Source: Nitrincola sp. A-D6
Lineage (GTDB): Bacteria > Pseudomonadota > Gammaproteobacteria > Pseudomonadales > Balneatricaceae
Length of the DNA: 55,296 nucleotides
NCBI RefSeq assembly: GCF_000764495.1
Contig: NZ_JRLB01000090.1
Span: forward strand, 1 to 55,296
Direction of reading: 5' to 3'
Under the pieces are notes generated by a model, which was not told where the DNA came from, searched no databases, and saw nothing but the letters and a program-made list of their open reading frames with translations. Of the stretch, positions 10,939-20,096 are shown one piece after another (position 1 is the stretch's first letter; each line of letters starts with the position of its first letter). Position numbers and translations under genes: made by a program.

Positions 10939-11085
10939 TCAGTTGCGTCCGACGCGTTCAATTTTTTCACCGCCACGCTTGATATCTTTGCCCAGCCCTT
11001 CAACGGTATTACAGCCAGTCAGGGTCAGGCTGCTGAATAGCAACACGCTTAAAGTGAGCGTCATCAGGGCGTATTTTCTGGTCAT
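10939..11085 (-). CDS. Entericidin-like small lipoprotein (48 aa)
   Basis: A very short gene read on the minus strand from ATG at 11085. It encodes a signal sequence (MTLTLSVLLFSSLTLTGC) with lipobox LTGC, then the mature tail CNTVEGLGKDIKRGGEKIE, which is the hallmark of the entericidin EcnA/EcnB family. Entericidins are small outer-membrane or periplasmic lipoproteins linked to stress-induced lysis. There is no recognisable antidote partner beside it. It is tail-to-tail with the LEA lipoprotein. Its size is the main reason for caution, but lipobox and family pattern agree well. Confidence 0.82.
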   Translation of the reverse strand: MTRKYALMTLTLSVLLFSSLTLTGCNTVEGLGKDIKRGGEKIERVGRN

Positions 11086-11203
11086 GGTTCTGGCTTCCGA
11101 TTCAATGTTAATCTGATGATTTGGCTTAATAATAACATGGCTTGCACCAAGGGGTGATAGTGAAATTTACCCTCTGTGGCTGTCTGCAAAAGGAGCATGA
11201 CGC

Positions 11204-12043
11204 ATGGCTGAAACACTATTGATGGTAGGGTTGGGCGACTTGGGCAGTCGTATTGCCCGACTGGGCGTCAAGGCTGGAAACCGCGTGGTAGGCATGCGTC
11301 GTGGTAACCAGGCACCCGCCGATATTGAACTCTGGCAACAGGATGCGGCATTACCCTGGGCTGGCTCTAGCCTGATACCGGATGATGTGGTGTTGTGCAT
11401 ATCGCCATCCGGATCAGGTGCTGAGGCCTATCGCCGGGCTTATCTGGCAGTAGCGCAGCAGGCCGCAGACTGGTTGCGCCGAGAGGCTCCGCAAGCGCAT
11501 GTCTGGTTGATCTCCTCTACTGGTGTTTACGGGCAGCAGCAGGGTGAGTGGGTCGATGAAGATGCGCTCATAGATCCCCAGCGGGAAACGGCGCGAGTAC
11601 TGGTTGACGCTGAAAACTTTTGGCTTAAACAGTCGCAGCCTGTGACCTTGCTGCGTCCATCGGGTCTCTATGGGCCTGGACGGGAATTCATGCTGCGACA
11701 GGCTCGAACCGGCATCTTGCCGGATTCTGATCAACCGGTGTACACCAATCGCATTCATATTGATGATGCCGCCAGGGCGGTAACCCACCTGATTCAGCGG
11801 CGCCGTCAGGGCCTGGATACAGCCGCAGCTTATAACCTGACAGATACCTGTCCGGTCGCTCTCCATGACCTGTTGCATTGGTTGCATGGGCAGATGGGAA
11901 TAGATGATGTAGTAGAGCAGCCAATGCAACGCCCGAGTAAGCGGGTTAGTCATCAGCGTTTAAAGGATACCGGGTTTACCTGGCATTACCCCAGTTTTCG
12001 CGAAGGCTATGCGGAGATGTTGCTCAGCACTTCACCGAGTTGA
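11204..12043 (+). CDS. NAD-dependent epimerase/reductase-like SDR protein
   Basis: A 279-residue Rossmann protein of the extended/atypical SDR type (YeeZ-like). The nucleotide-binding motif is GLGDLGSRIARL at residues 9-20. The region SSTGVYGQQQGEWVDEDA and the later RPSGLYGPGR are typical of this group. The catalytic Tyr-x3-Lys of classical SDRs is not evident, so it may be a binding protein or act on an unknown substrate. The start ATG is preceded by AAAGGAGC. It stands alone between small genes. Confidence 0.72.
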   Translation: MAETLLMVGLGDLGSRIARLGVKAGNRVVGMRRGNQAPADIELWQQDAALPWAGSSLIPDDVVLCISPSGSGAEAYRRAYLAVAQQAADWLRREAPQAHVWLISSTGVYGQQQGEWVDEDALIDPQRETARVLVDAENFWLKQSQPVTLLRPSGLYGPGREFMLRQARTGILPDSDQPVYTNRIHIDDAARAVTHLIQRRRQGLDTAAAYNLTDTCPVALHDLLHWLHGQMGIDDVVEQPMQRPSKRVSHQRLKDTGFTWHYPSFREGYAEMLLSTSPS

Positions 12044-12148
12044 TGCTATCTGGTTGCTTGCGGGCATATAGGCTAAAGCATGCATTGCCCGAAGGCCTGT
12101 AATCTACTAATATTAATATATTCTAATTTATAACCAGGGAATATATCG

Positions 12149-12690
12149 ATGCGAACCCTTCTTGCTACAGCGGCTTTGTCTGTGTTGCTTTCCACTCCAG
12201 TGCTGGCCATGGGCCTGACGCCTGAAGAAACCTATGCTCTGAAGCAGGAGCAAGGTGATCAAATACTGTTTATTGATGTTCGCGATCCGGTAGAGGTCAT
12301 GTTTATTGGCTCAACCGATGTCGTGGATGCCAATATTCCGTTTATGCAGGTTGATCGCTATGACTGGGATGCAGAAAATAATCGCTTTCGCATGTCGGTG
12401 AACCCGAATTTTGCGGCCGAAGTTGAAGCTCTGCTGGAAGCACGTGGGCTGGATAAAAGTGCGCAGGTGATCACCATGTGCCGTTCCGGCAGTGAGCGCG
12501 GTGAGCCCAGCGCACTTTATTTGCAAGAGCAAGGCTTTAGTAATACCGACTATGTCATCAATGGCTTTCAGGCGGCTCAGCCAAAGAAGGTCCACAGTCA
12601 GGTATGCGTGTGGTCAATGGCTGGCAGAACAGCGGCCTGCCCTGGGGCAGCCGCATGAATGCTGAAAAAATTTACCGCAGTCAGCGTTAA
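12149..12690 (+). CDS. Periplasmic rhodanese-like protein, one frameshift
   Basis: A rhodanese (sulfurtransferase) domain behind a Sec signal peptide (LLATAALSVLLSTPVLA). The active-site loop is MCRSGSERG with the catalytic Cys, and LFIDVRDPVEV is the first rhodanese strand. The frame is lost near 12570, where one G is missing (CAGGCGGC instead of CAGGGCGGC). With correction the end reads GWQNSGLPWGSRM and stops at 12690, giving about 180 residues. Uncorrected, it would end early at 12658 with an unrelated tail. It converges on the AraC gene with a four-base overlap. Confidence 0.8.
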
Positions 12691-13613
12691 TTTATTAGCC
12701 GATAACGGTATTGATTTGGGCTGATTCCCTGCAGAATAGAAAACACTTTTGAAAATCGAGAAGCACTACTAAATCCACATTGCTCAGCAATGATGGAAAT
12801 AGGAAAGTCAGTGTTTCTCAGTAGATCAATGGCGTGCTCTATTCTGCATCTCAATACATATTGATGCGGGGTGGTCCGGAAGGATTCCTTGAACGCCCTG
12901 GCAAAATGATACTTGCTCAAGCTGGCCCGGCCAGCAAGCGCCTCCAGTGAAAGTTCGTTGCCAATATTATCATTGATATAGTCAATCAGGTTATGCTGGC
13001 GGGTTAAGCTCAGCGTCGGCAATCGACTGCTAGTCTCAGCGTTTAATTGGCAATAACGTTTTAAAATGTAGGTAGAGAAGGTGTCGATTAGTTGCTCAAT
13101 GTACAGGAGCGATGAATTACAGGGGCTTTTTAATTCCTGCTTAAGTTCACCGGCTAACCCAAGCATCAATGAGTCCTGAATGTTCATTCTATGATCTAAT
13201 TGCAGAGAAGAAGCATGGGTAGAAAACATTTCCAGGGCTTTAGATTGAAGTTTTCCTGGTGTTATATGGATTCGGAAAATCGATGGGGTCTGGGTTGAGT
13301 GGCTTGTAACTGAGCGCCAGCTGATACTGTTTTCATTGGCAGGAGCAATGTACCAGTCATGGGTTCGCTTGGTGTATTTTCTCCATAAACCCTGGTTATA
13401 CTGATATTCACCCTGCTCTTGTGCGGATTCATATAATACAAATTGATGATCTGTGGTAGCAGGTCGGTTACTTTCAATAAATGCGTTAGGCTGGGTATGC
13501 CAGCCAACAAAGCAACCATCCAGGCTGAAGCCGCTGGAGCTTAGAAGAAGCTTCCCCGGAATAGAGCGAATGTAGTCGCATCCCTGTACTAACTCAGTGC
13601 TGCTTGAAGCCAT
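12687..13613 (-). CDS. AraC family transcriptional regulator
   Basis: A 308-residue regulator. The C-terminal 100 residues form the double helix-turn-helix of AraC/XylS proteins: LSLEALAGRASLSKYHFAR is the first and ISIIAEQCGFSSASRFSK the second. The family ending GISPNQYR is present. The N-terminal 200 residues are a divergent sensor region without a motif I recognise. AAGG lies about 7 bases before the ATG. It follows the MFS gene on the same strand with a 104-base gap, so it may control that transporter. Confidence 0.85.
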   Translation of the reverse strand: MASSSTELVQGCDYIRSIPGKLLLSSSGFSLDGCFVGWHTQPNAFIESNRPATTDHQFVLYESAQEQGEYQYNQGLWRKYTKRTHDWYIAPANENSISWRSVTSHSTQTPSIFRIHITPGKLQSKALEMFSTHASSLQLDHRMNIQDSLMLGLAGELKQELKSPCNSSLLYIEQLIDTFSTYILKRYCQLNAETSSRLPTLSLTRQHNLIDYINDNIGNELSLEALAGRASLSKYHFARAFKESFRTTPHQYVLRCRIEHAIDLLRNTDFPISIIAEQCGFSSASRFSKVFSILQGISPNQYRYRLIN

Positions 13614-13717
13614 TGCTGTGCCTTAATTGCTGACTGAATAACAAATGAGCATAAACAGGAAGTAGAACAAACACAAACTGGCCAGTTAATCCAATCAACA
13701 AAAACTAATGATAAAAA

Positions 13718-14884
13718 TCAACGTTTATAGGCCGTTGTGCTAATTAAAAAGGATGCGAAACACAAAGCTGATGCAGCCACTAATAAGGTGTTAAAAGACC
13801 CGATATCATACATCAGCCCGAAGGTTATACCGGCTACCATAGTGCCGCTATAGGCTACGGCGCTGTATATCCCCAACAACCTTACTCTCTGGTTCTGATC
13901 AAGCTGGGTTAGAATTGATACCAGGCAGTTAAGTCCGAGCTGGTTGGCAAAACCCCAGATAAAGCACCCGGCAAGCAACAACCAGTAACTCGTTGCCAGA
14001 AGAACAAAAGACAGGTAAATCAGTGTCAGGCTGAACAGGGTTGGTTTAATGAGTTTTTGCGGCGTGTGTTCATCCAGTCGCTTCCCGGTCAGTCCAGCCA
14101 CTCCGAAGCCTACTCCATAAGCCAGCACCGTTAGGCCAGAAAAAAAGGTGGAATAGTGCAACGTCAATTGAACATGACTTCCCAAAAAGGTAAAAACGCC
14201 ATAGAAGCTGACCATGTAAAGAAAGCAGATCAGAAAGGTTGGCAGGGAAGCGGGTAGCGTGAATGCAGAGCGTAATGACGTTGGTTCTGTTCTGTTGCCA
14301 GTCTCATGCTTGGGTAGCCACAAAAAACCCAAGGTTGCGGCCAGACTCAAACCACTGACTAAGAAATAAGCATAGCGCCATGACAGCAAGTCAGCGATAA
14401 ATGCACTCAACGGCACGCCAGCGACCATGGCTAAAGACCAACCCGTTATGACCTTTCCTAAGGTGGCAGACTCTTTTCCTTTAGGTGAGATTACGGCGGT
14501 CATAGAGTAGAGCGTCGGTAGCATTATGCCTGCACCCAATCCAGCAATGGCCTGACTCACTACTAGCATTTGCCAGTTCCACGCCAGGCCTGTAGAGGCA
14601 ATGCCGCCTGTGAGCACCGCTCCAGATAGCATAAGGGCTGTTTTATACCCAAACCTTTGCACATACCCGGTAAGGAATAGTCCGGTTAAGGCCAGTGTCC
14701 CTCCATAAGCCGCTACAGCGCGTGCCGTTTCACCAACGCTTGAGCTTAGACTGGCGCTGATGTCGTGCATCACTGGGCTCATTAGAAAAGCATTAGAGCC
14801 AACGACGCTTACGCCCAGTAATAGAACAAGGGTCTGAATAATGAAATGATGATTAGCCTCGTGTGAAGACTCCAAGCGGGTCAT
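13718..14884 (-). CDS. MFS transporter, AraJ/YdhP-like drug-proton antiporter family
   Basis: A 388-residue protein with about 12 hydrophobic segments. It carries the MFS motifs GYVQRFGYKTALMLSG (between helices 2 and 3) and AGLGAGIMLPTLYSM (motif C-like, helix 5), typical of DHA1-type sugar or drug exporters. The substrate is unknown. GGAG stands a few bases before the ATG. The adjacent AraC gene suggests inducible expression. Confidence 0.82.
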   Translation of the reverse strand: MTRLESSHEANHHFIIQTLVLLLGVSVVGSNAFLMSPVMHDISASLSSSVGETARAVAAYGGTLALTGLFLTGYVQRFGYKTALMLSGAVLTGGIASTGLAWNWQMLVVSQAIAGLGAGIMLPTLYSMTAVISPKGKESATLGKVITGWSLAMVAGVPLSAFIADLLSWRYAYFLVSGLSLAATLGFLWLPKHETGNRTEPTSLRSAFTLPASLPTFLICFLYMVSFYGVFTFLGSHVQLTLHYSTFFSGLTVLAYGVGFGVAGLTGKRLDEHTPQKLIKPTLFSLTLIYLSFVLLATSYWLLLAGCFIWGFANQLGLNCLVSILTQLDQNQRVRLLGIYSAVAYSGTMVAGITFGLMYDIGSFNTLLVAASALCFASFLISTTAYKR

Positions 14885-15060
14885 GATCTATCTCCTACTG
14901 GCTAATCCAAAGACTCTTGAAACTAGGAAGCTTCATTGTTCAGTAACCGGTTTTATTCCTCTATATTGTCTCCAATAATCTACATCACTCAGCTGGAAAA
15001 TAGCTGTCAGATCTTGCTGTATTCTTGTCAGAATTTGCGCAATCTGCGTTGATTTTATTT

Positions 15061-17785
15061 TTACGGATCTGTCGGTGTGGATGCGTCCGCAGGCTGGCTG
15101 ACAGTCGCCCTGCGGACGCCCAGCCACTGATGCATAAACGCCAGACCCAGTAAGCACAGGCCCAATCCCATAAACGAGGCCACTCGCAGCAGGCCGGTCA
15201 GGTCGGACATGTCGATCAGGAAGATTTTGGCAATGGTGATCAATAGCAGCAGCATGCCCGTCTGATACAGACGTATCCATTGGCGTAGTGACCCCAACAG
15301 CATGGCACTCGCCGCCATGAGTAGCCAGACCAGGGAATAGCTGTATAACTCACCACTTTGCATCGGCAGAACAGTCGACAGACTGCCCTGCCACAGGTGA
15401 CGAACCTCCAGGGTAACAAAAATCCAGCTGCCGACGCCGGCCAGTCCCCAGAAAACTGTGCGGTATTCCTGTAGATACCAGCGAGCAGCCAGCACAAACA
15501 CCAGTACCGGAGCCGCATAGGCCAGCAGCAGGCCGTTAAATACGGGCGTGCTGCTGAGGCTGATCTGTGGATTGAACAGCGGGTTGAGCCAACTGAGTAG
15601 TAGCAGATAGTTAAGTACGGCGGCCAGCAACAACAGACGCGAGGCGAACAGGCAGAGCCTGCGGGTATTCTCAGCCATGCCGCTGCGGTAGTAATACACC
15701 AGTCCGAGCGCTCCCCAAATCAGGGTGTTGAAGGCCGCTTCGGTGAAGCTGTAGTGGTGTACAAAGAGTGCGCCATCATGCAGCCAGTAGCGCAGCAGCA
15801 TCGCCAGGAAAAGTACCAGCAGATGCAGGCTGGCTCCTTCCAGCCAGCGTGCTAACTTGTCCTGGTGATTGATTCGGCTGGCAATCAGCACCAGTAGCAG
15901 GCAACCGCCATAACTGAGCAGGGATGTATCATACTGCTGCAACACCCAGGGTTGCAGGGTCAGGCGAGCCAGAATCAGCATGATCAGGGCTTTCATTACC
16001 CCGCTTAGCAGCGGATCGGGATGTTGTTGGTGTAGCCAGGCCAGTGAAACCACCTGAGCCGCCAGTGCCAGTGTCAGGGTGGCCGGTTCCAGCAGTATCA
16101 CGGCGGCAAGGGAGTAGCCAGGTGACCGGCAAAGATCAGCCAGCTACGGCTGCGATCCTGCTTCGCCCGCAGTTGTGCACGGCCAATATAGGCCAGGCCA
16201 CATAACAGAGATGCGGCGCTCCAGAACCAGTCTTGTAACAGATCACCGGCCAGTTGCCAGGCCAGTGCCAGTGCGATCAGCGGGGCGAGTATGCCCAAGG
16301 ACAGTACCAGTGCCGGGTAGCGGCAGTGGCTGCGTAGTTGCCAGAAGGCGTGTGCACAAAAGGCCAGGGTCCAGAATAACAGTAACTGCAATAGTAGCGG
16401 TTGCTGCTCTGGCGGCAGGGAGCTGAACCTCAATTGCATCTGCCAGCCTGAATGCAGGTGCGCGGCAATCAGACTGGAGAAGAGTAACACGGCTGTGCAC
16501 CAGGGCAGGAGTTTCAGGCTTTCATTGAAACGGCTGGCAAACAGCAACAGCAACAACAGCGGTGACCAGTACCACAGCGCCGATTGCCAATCGGGGTGCA
16601 GGGCAATACTGATTGCCTGTGCCAGGGTGATCAATACCAGGCCGATGAACAGGCGTTGCTGAGCATCGCTATCAAAGCGCAGAAAGGCTCTGACTGAACG
16701 GCGTTTGGGTTGATCTGCAATGGCGTGCATCAGGCGGACGTTAAGAGCAGGAATACTGAGAAACAGATAGGCACTCAAGGTCAGATAGAGTCCGGTCCAC
16801 TCCAGTGAACGACCACTGAGCTGCACTAACCACCACCAGCTAAGGCTCCCGCCAGTGTGAGTGCAAATAGCCAGCTTTTCTGAACATAGCGCTGCAGAAC
16901 CAGTGACGATCCGGTAATGATCAACACATAGATCAGCACGGGTAGCAGATCACTGCCGCTGCTGCCCAGCATCAGGGGTACCAGGTAGGCACCGGTAATA
17001 CCGATTAACGCCAGAACCGGACCATGCCAGACGGCCAGCAGCATGCTGCCCAGAGAGACCAAAGCCAGCAGGGCAAATACCAGCATCGGCGGCCAGAGTT
17101 GATACAGATGCAGTGCTGACAGGATGACACTGTAGAGCACCACGCTGGCACCCCCTGCCAGTGCCGCAACAGCGGTATAGACGGTCTGCGTTTTACGTCT
17201 GAGCCATTCGGCGGCGACCAGTAATCCCAGACCTAACAGAATACCGAGCAGAATCCTGGCCTGCGGCCCCAGCAAGCCTTGTTCAATCGAATAACGCGCG
17301 AGGAAAATACCAGATAAGCCCACACACAAGCCTCCCAGCCAGACCATCCAGTTGGCTTTGAGCGACGATTGTACGGCCGTCACCGTGTCTTCTGCTTGTT
17401 TAACCTGTGTCTGTGTCTGTGGTTTAGGCTTCGCAGGCCGGCCCCCCAAGGGTCAGTGGGTTGTGCTGCGGACTCAGGAGCTAGCGTATCGAAGTCAGCG
17501 TCCTGGTCGGTAGCTGTTTCAGGGGGGGGAGCTGTGGCTGTCTGCCTTGCCATGACCCTGGCGCTAAGATTACGGCTTGGATCCGCTTGCGTGTCAGCCT
17601 GACTGTTCTGTGGTTTGGCTGGCGGCTGCCCCCGAGTGGCATTCTCAGTTGGACGCTGGTTTTCCAGCTCGGCTAAGGTGCGCTGAATCTTTCTCAGGGT
17701 GAAGAAGTTGGTCCAACTCAATACGATACTGGAGAGGATTAATAAAAAAAAACACTACTGCCACGAACAACCATGCATCAAACAT
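15061..17785 (-). CDS. DUF2339 polytopic membrane protein, four frameshifts
   Basis: One very large membrane protein of about 900 residues is split across several reading frames. The start is ATG 17785 (MFDAWLFVAVVFF), with an N-terminal helix, a Pro/Gln/Ala-rich cytoplasmic linker, then around two dozen membrane segments ending at ASFMGLGLCLLGLAF and a short tail. This is the DUF2339 layout. The frame breaks are at a T-run (17744-17752, one extra), G6 (about 17441-17446, one missing), about 16838 (one T missing, LAWWWLVQLSG expected) and about 16106 (one base missing, SLAAVILLEP expected). All fit base-calling errors. DUF2339 has no settled function. It lies downstream of the VWA gene on the same strand. 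Confidence 0.82.
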
Positions 17786-17878
17786 AGCTCAACCGCTTCC
17801 CTAAGGTTTATCAAAGGCCTAACTCTAGAAGGCTTGTCGCTTAACTGCAAGACTGAGTAAACAACTGTTTGCTCTGGC

Positions 17879-19057
17879 TCAGGTTTTACTCAGATGGCGC
17901 ATAGCGGCATCCAGGCCTTCCAGCGTCATTGGAAACATACGCTGTTGCACCAGTTGCTGCATCATGCCAATCGATTGGGTGTAGGGCCAGTATTGCTGGG
18001 GCACGGGATTGAGCCAGACCAAACCTGGCCAGGTATCGGTCACGCGTTGCATCCAGGTTTTTCCTGCCTCTGTGTTCATATGCTCAACACTGCCGCCTGG
18101 TACGGCGATTTCATAGGGTGACATGGAGGCATCACCAACAAAAATGACCTTGTAGTCCTGAGCGTATTTATGCAACAGGTCCAGTGTGGCGGTGCGTTCA
18201 TTGAAACGTCGCCGGTTATCTTTCCACACAGATTCGTACAGGCAGTTATGAAAATAGAAGTGTTCCAGATGCTTAAACTCAGTACGACAGGCGCTGAACA
18301 GCGCTTCGATCAGGCTGATATGATCATCCATGGAGCCGCCGATGTCGAGGAACAGCAGGACTTTGACGGCATTGTGTTTTTGCCGCACCATTTTCAGATC
18401 CAGATGCCCGGCATTTCTGGCGGTAGCACGAATAGTGCCTTCAAGGTCCAGCTCTTCTTCAGCCCCGGTGCGGGCAAATTTGCGCAGGCGTTTCAGCGCC
18501 ACCTGAATATTGCGGTTTTCCAGATTTTGCTGATCATCCAGATTGCGGAACTCGCGTTTTTCCCAGACCTTAACCCCGCGGCGGTGTGTGGATTTGCCAC
18601 CAATACGAATCCCTTCAGGGTTGTAACCGCCATGGCCAAAGGGTGAGGTACCGCCGGTACCAACCCATTTATTACCACCGGCATGACGGCCCTGCTGTTC
18701 TTCCAGACGCTGCTTCAGTGTGTCCAGCAGCTTGTCCAGGCTGCCGAGGCTCTGCAGTTCAGCCTTATCGGCTTCGCTCAGGTATCGCTCGAAGGTCTGG
18801 CGCAGCCAGTCATCCGGAATCAGCTGTTCCACACTGGTGTCTAACTGGCCTATTCCCTTGAAGTAACGGGAGAAGGCCAGATCAAAGCGATCATAGTATT
18901 TTTCATCCTTGACCAGACAGGTACGTGCCAGCAAGTAAAAACCATCCAGATCGGCAAAGGCCAGATCAGCCTCCAGTGCGCGGATAAGATCCAGCAGCTC
19001 TCTGGGTGTGACGGGAATTTTGGCCGCACGTACGGCTTGAAAAAAATCGATCAGCAT
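17879..19057 (-). CDS. VWA domain protein, CoxE-like
   Basis: A 392-residue protein whose C-terminal part is a von Willebrand A domain with the metal-site motif DIGGSMDDH (DxGxS). The N-terminal half (LIDFFQAVRAAKIPVTPRELL) matches the CoxE-like group, which pairs with MoxR ATPases. Such pairs act as chaperone-like systems that activate or load metal into partner enzymes; the client here is unknown. The gene follows the MoxR gene with an 18-base gap and is surely co-transcribed. Confidence 0.88.
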   Translation of the reverse strand: MLIDFFQAVRAAKIPVTPRELLDLIRALEADLAFADLDGFYLLARTCLVKDEKYYDRFDLAFSRYFKGIGQLDTSVEQLIPDDWLRQTFERYLSEADKAELQSLGSLDKLLDTLKQRLEEQQGRHAGGNKWVGTGGTSPFGHGGYNPEGIRIGGKSTHRRGVKVWEKREFRNLDDQQNLENRNIQVALKRLRKFARTGAEEELDLEGTIRATARNAGHLDLKMVRQKHNAVKVLLFLDIGGSMDDHISLIEALFSACRTEFKHLEHFYFHNCLYESVWKDNRRRFNERTATLDLLHKYAQDYKVIFVGDASMSPYEIAVPGGSVEHMNTEAGKTWMQRVTDTWPGLVWLNPVPQQYWPYTQSIGMMQQLVQQRMFPMTLEGLDAAMRHLSKT

Positions 19058-19075
19058 CGTATTTCCTTAGGCTGA

Positions 19076-19921
19076 TCAGCGCTGCTGGCGCCGGATCATA
19101 AACGCCAGGCGCTCTAGCAGACTGGCGTCCTGTTCATTCTTGATCAACGCGCCACAAAGGGGTGGAACCGCTGATGCACTGTCTTTTTCCAGCAGTACTT
19201 CGCGAGCCAGGTTGTCGGCCATCAGCAATTTGAGCCAGTCAACCAGCTCCGAGGTGCTGGGCTTTTTCTTTAATCCGGAAATATCCCGCAGGTCATAAAA
19301 TACCTCCAGGGCTTTCTCAACCAGTTGTTTCTGAATGGCAGGAAAGTGCACCTCAATAATCTGGCGCATGGTGTCCTGGTCGGGAAAGCGAATATAGTGA
19401 AAAAAGCAGCGCCGCAGAAATGCATCCGGCAGCTCTTTTTCATTATTGGAGGTGATAATCACCAGTGGACGGTGCGTGGCTTTGATCTGTTGTTGGGTTT
19501 CATAAACATAGAACTCCATGCGGTCGAGTTCCAGTAACAGGTCATTGGGAAATTCAATATCGGCCTTGTCCACTTCATCGATCAGCAGCACGGCAGGCTG
19601 GTCACTGGTAAAGGCTTGCCAGAGTTTGCCAGGGACTATGTAGTTGCTGATGTCATGCACCTTATCATGGCCCAGCTGTGAATCGCGCAGGCGTGACACC
19701 GCATCGTATTCGTACAGCCCCTGTTGTGCTTTGGTGGTGGATTTAACATGCCAGGTGTATAGCGGCATATCCAGCGCTGCCGCCACTTCTTCGGCCAGCA
19801 GGGTTTTGCCTGTGCCCGGCTCACCCTTGATCAGCAGGGGGCGCTGCAAGGTAAGCGCGGCATTCACCGCCATTTGCAGTTCGTTTGTCGCGACGTAGCG
19901 TTCGGTACCTTTGAATTGCAT
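19076..19921 (-). CDS. MoxR family AAA+ ATPase
   Basis: An AAA+ ATPase with Walker A GEPGTGKT (about residues 33-40), Walker B VLLIDEVDKAD, sensor-1 ITSNNEKELPDAFLRR and a C-terminal lid. I chose the ATG at 19921 (MQFKGTERYVA) because GGAAGAG lies 7 bases before it. An in-frame ATG 15 bases upstream is possible. With the VWA gene it makes a standard MoxR/CoxE pair, likely remodelling a partner protein. Confidence 0.92.
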   Translation of the reverse strand: MQFKGTERYVATNELQMAVNAALTLQRPLLIKGEPGTGKTLLAEEVAAALDMPLYTWHVKSTTKAQQGLYEYDAVSRLRDSQLGHDKVHDISNYIVPGKLWQAFTSDQPAVLLIDEVDKADIEFPNDLLLELDRMEFYVYETQQQIKATHRPLVIITSNNEKELPDAFLRRCFFHYIRFPDQDTMRQIIEVHFPAIQKQLVEKALEVFYDLRDISGLKKKPSTSELVDWLKLLMADNLAREVLLEKDSASAVPPLCGALIKNEQDASLLERLAFMIRRQQR

Positions 19922-20038
19922 CAGTGTCTCTTCCATTCAGATCCATCAACTCGAACAGTCAGTGTACTGCGTGTCTGCCTGTGGCTCAAACACTGTTCAC
20001 TGGGGCTGAATGGCAGAGTTGAGGGCCATGATCTACAG

Positions 20039-20066
20039 TTAAGATGATTAATAAAAACCTTATAAA
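20039..20066 (+). promoter_or_regulatory. Candidate sigma-70 promoter for the alcohol dehydrogenase gene
   Basis: TTAAGA (20039-20044) and TATAAA (20061-20066) are separated by 16 bases, in the 175-base divergent space between the MoxR and alcohol dehydrogenase genes. The -35 is weak (4 of 6), so this is tentative. Confidence 0.35.
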
Positions 20067-20096
20067 AAGGATTGCTAAATTTAAGGAGATACAGAG

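Noticed and set aside
14933..15280. Separate 115-codon minus-strand gene after DUF2339
   Set aside because: It overlaps the end of the DUF2339 frame in another phase and has no family features.
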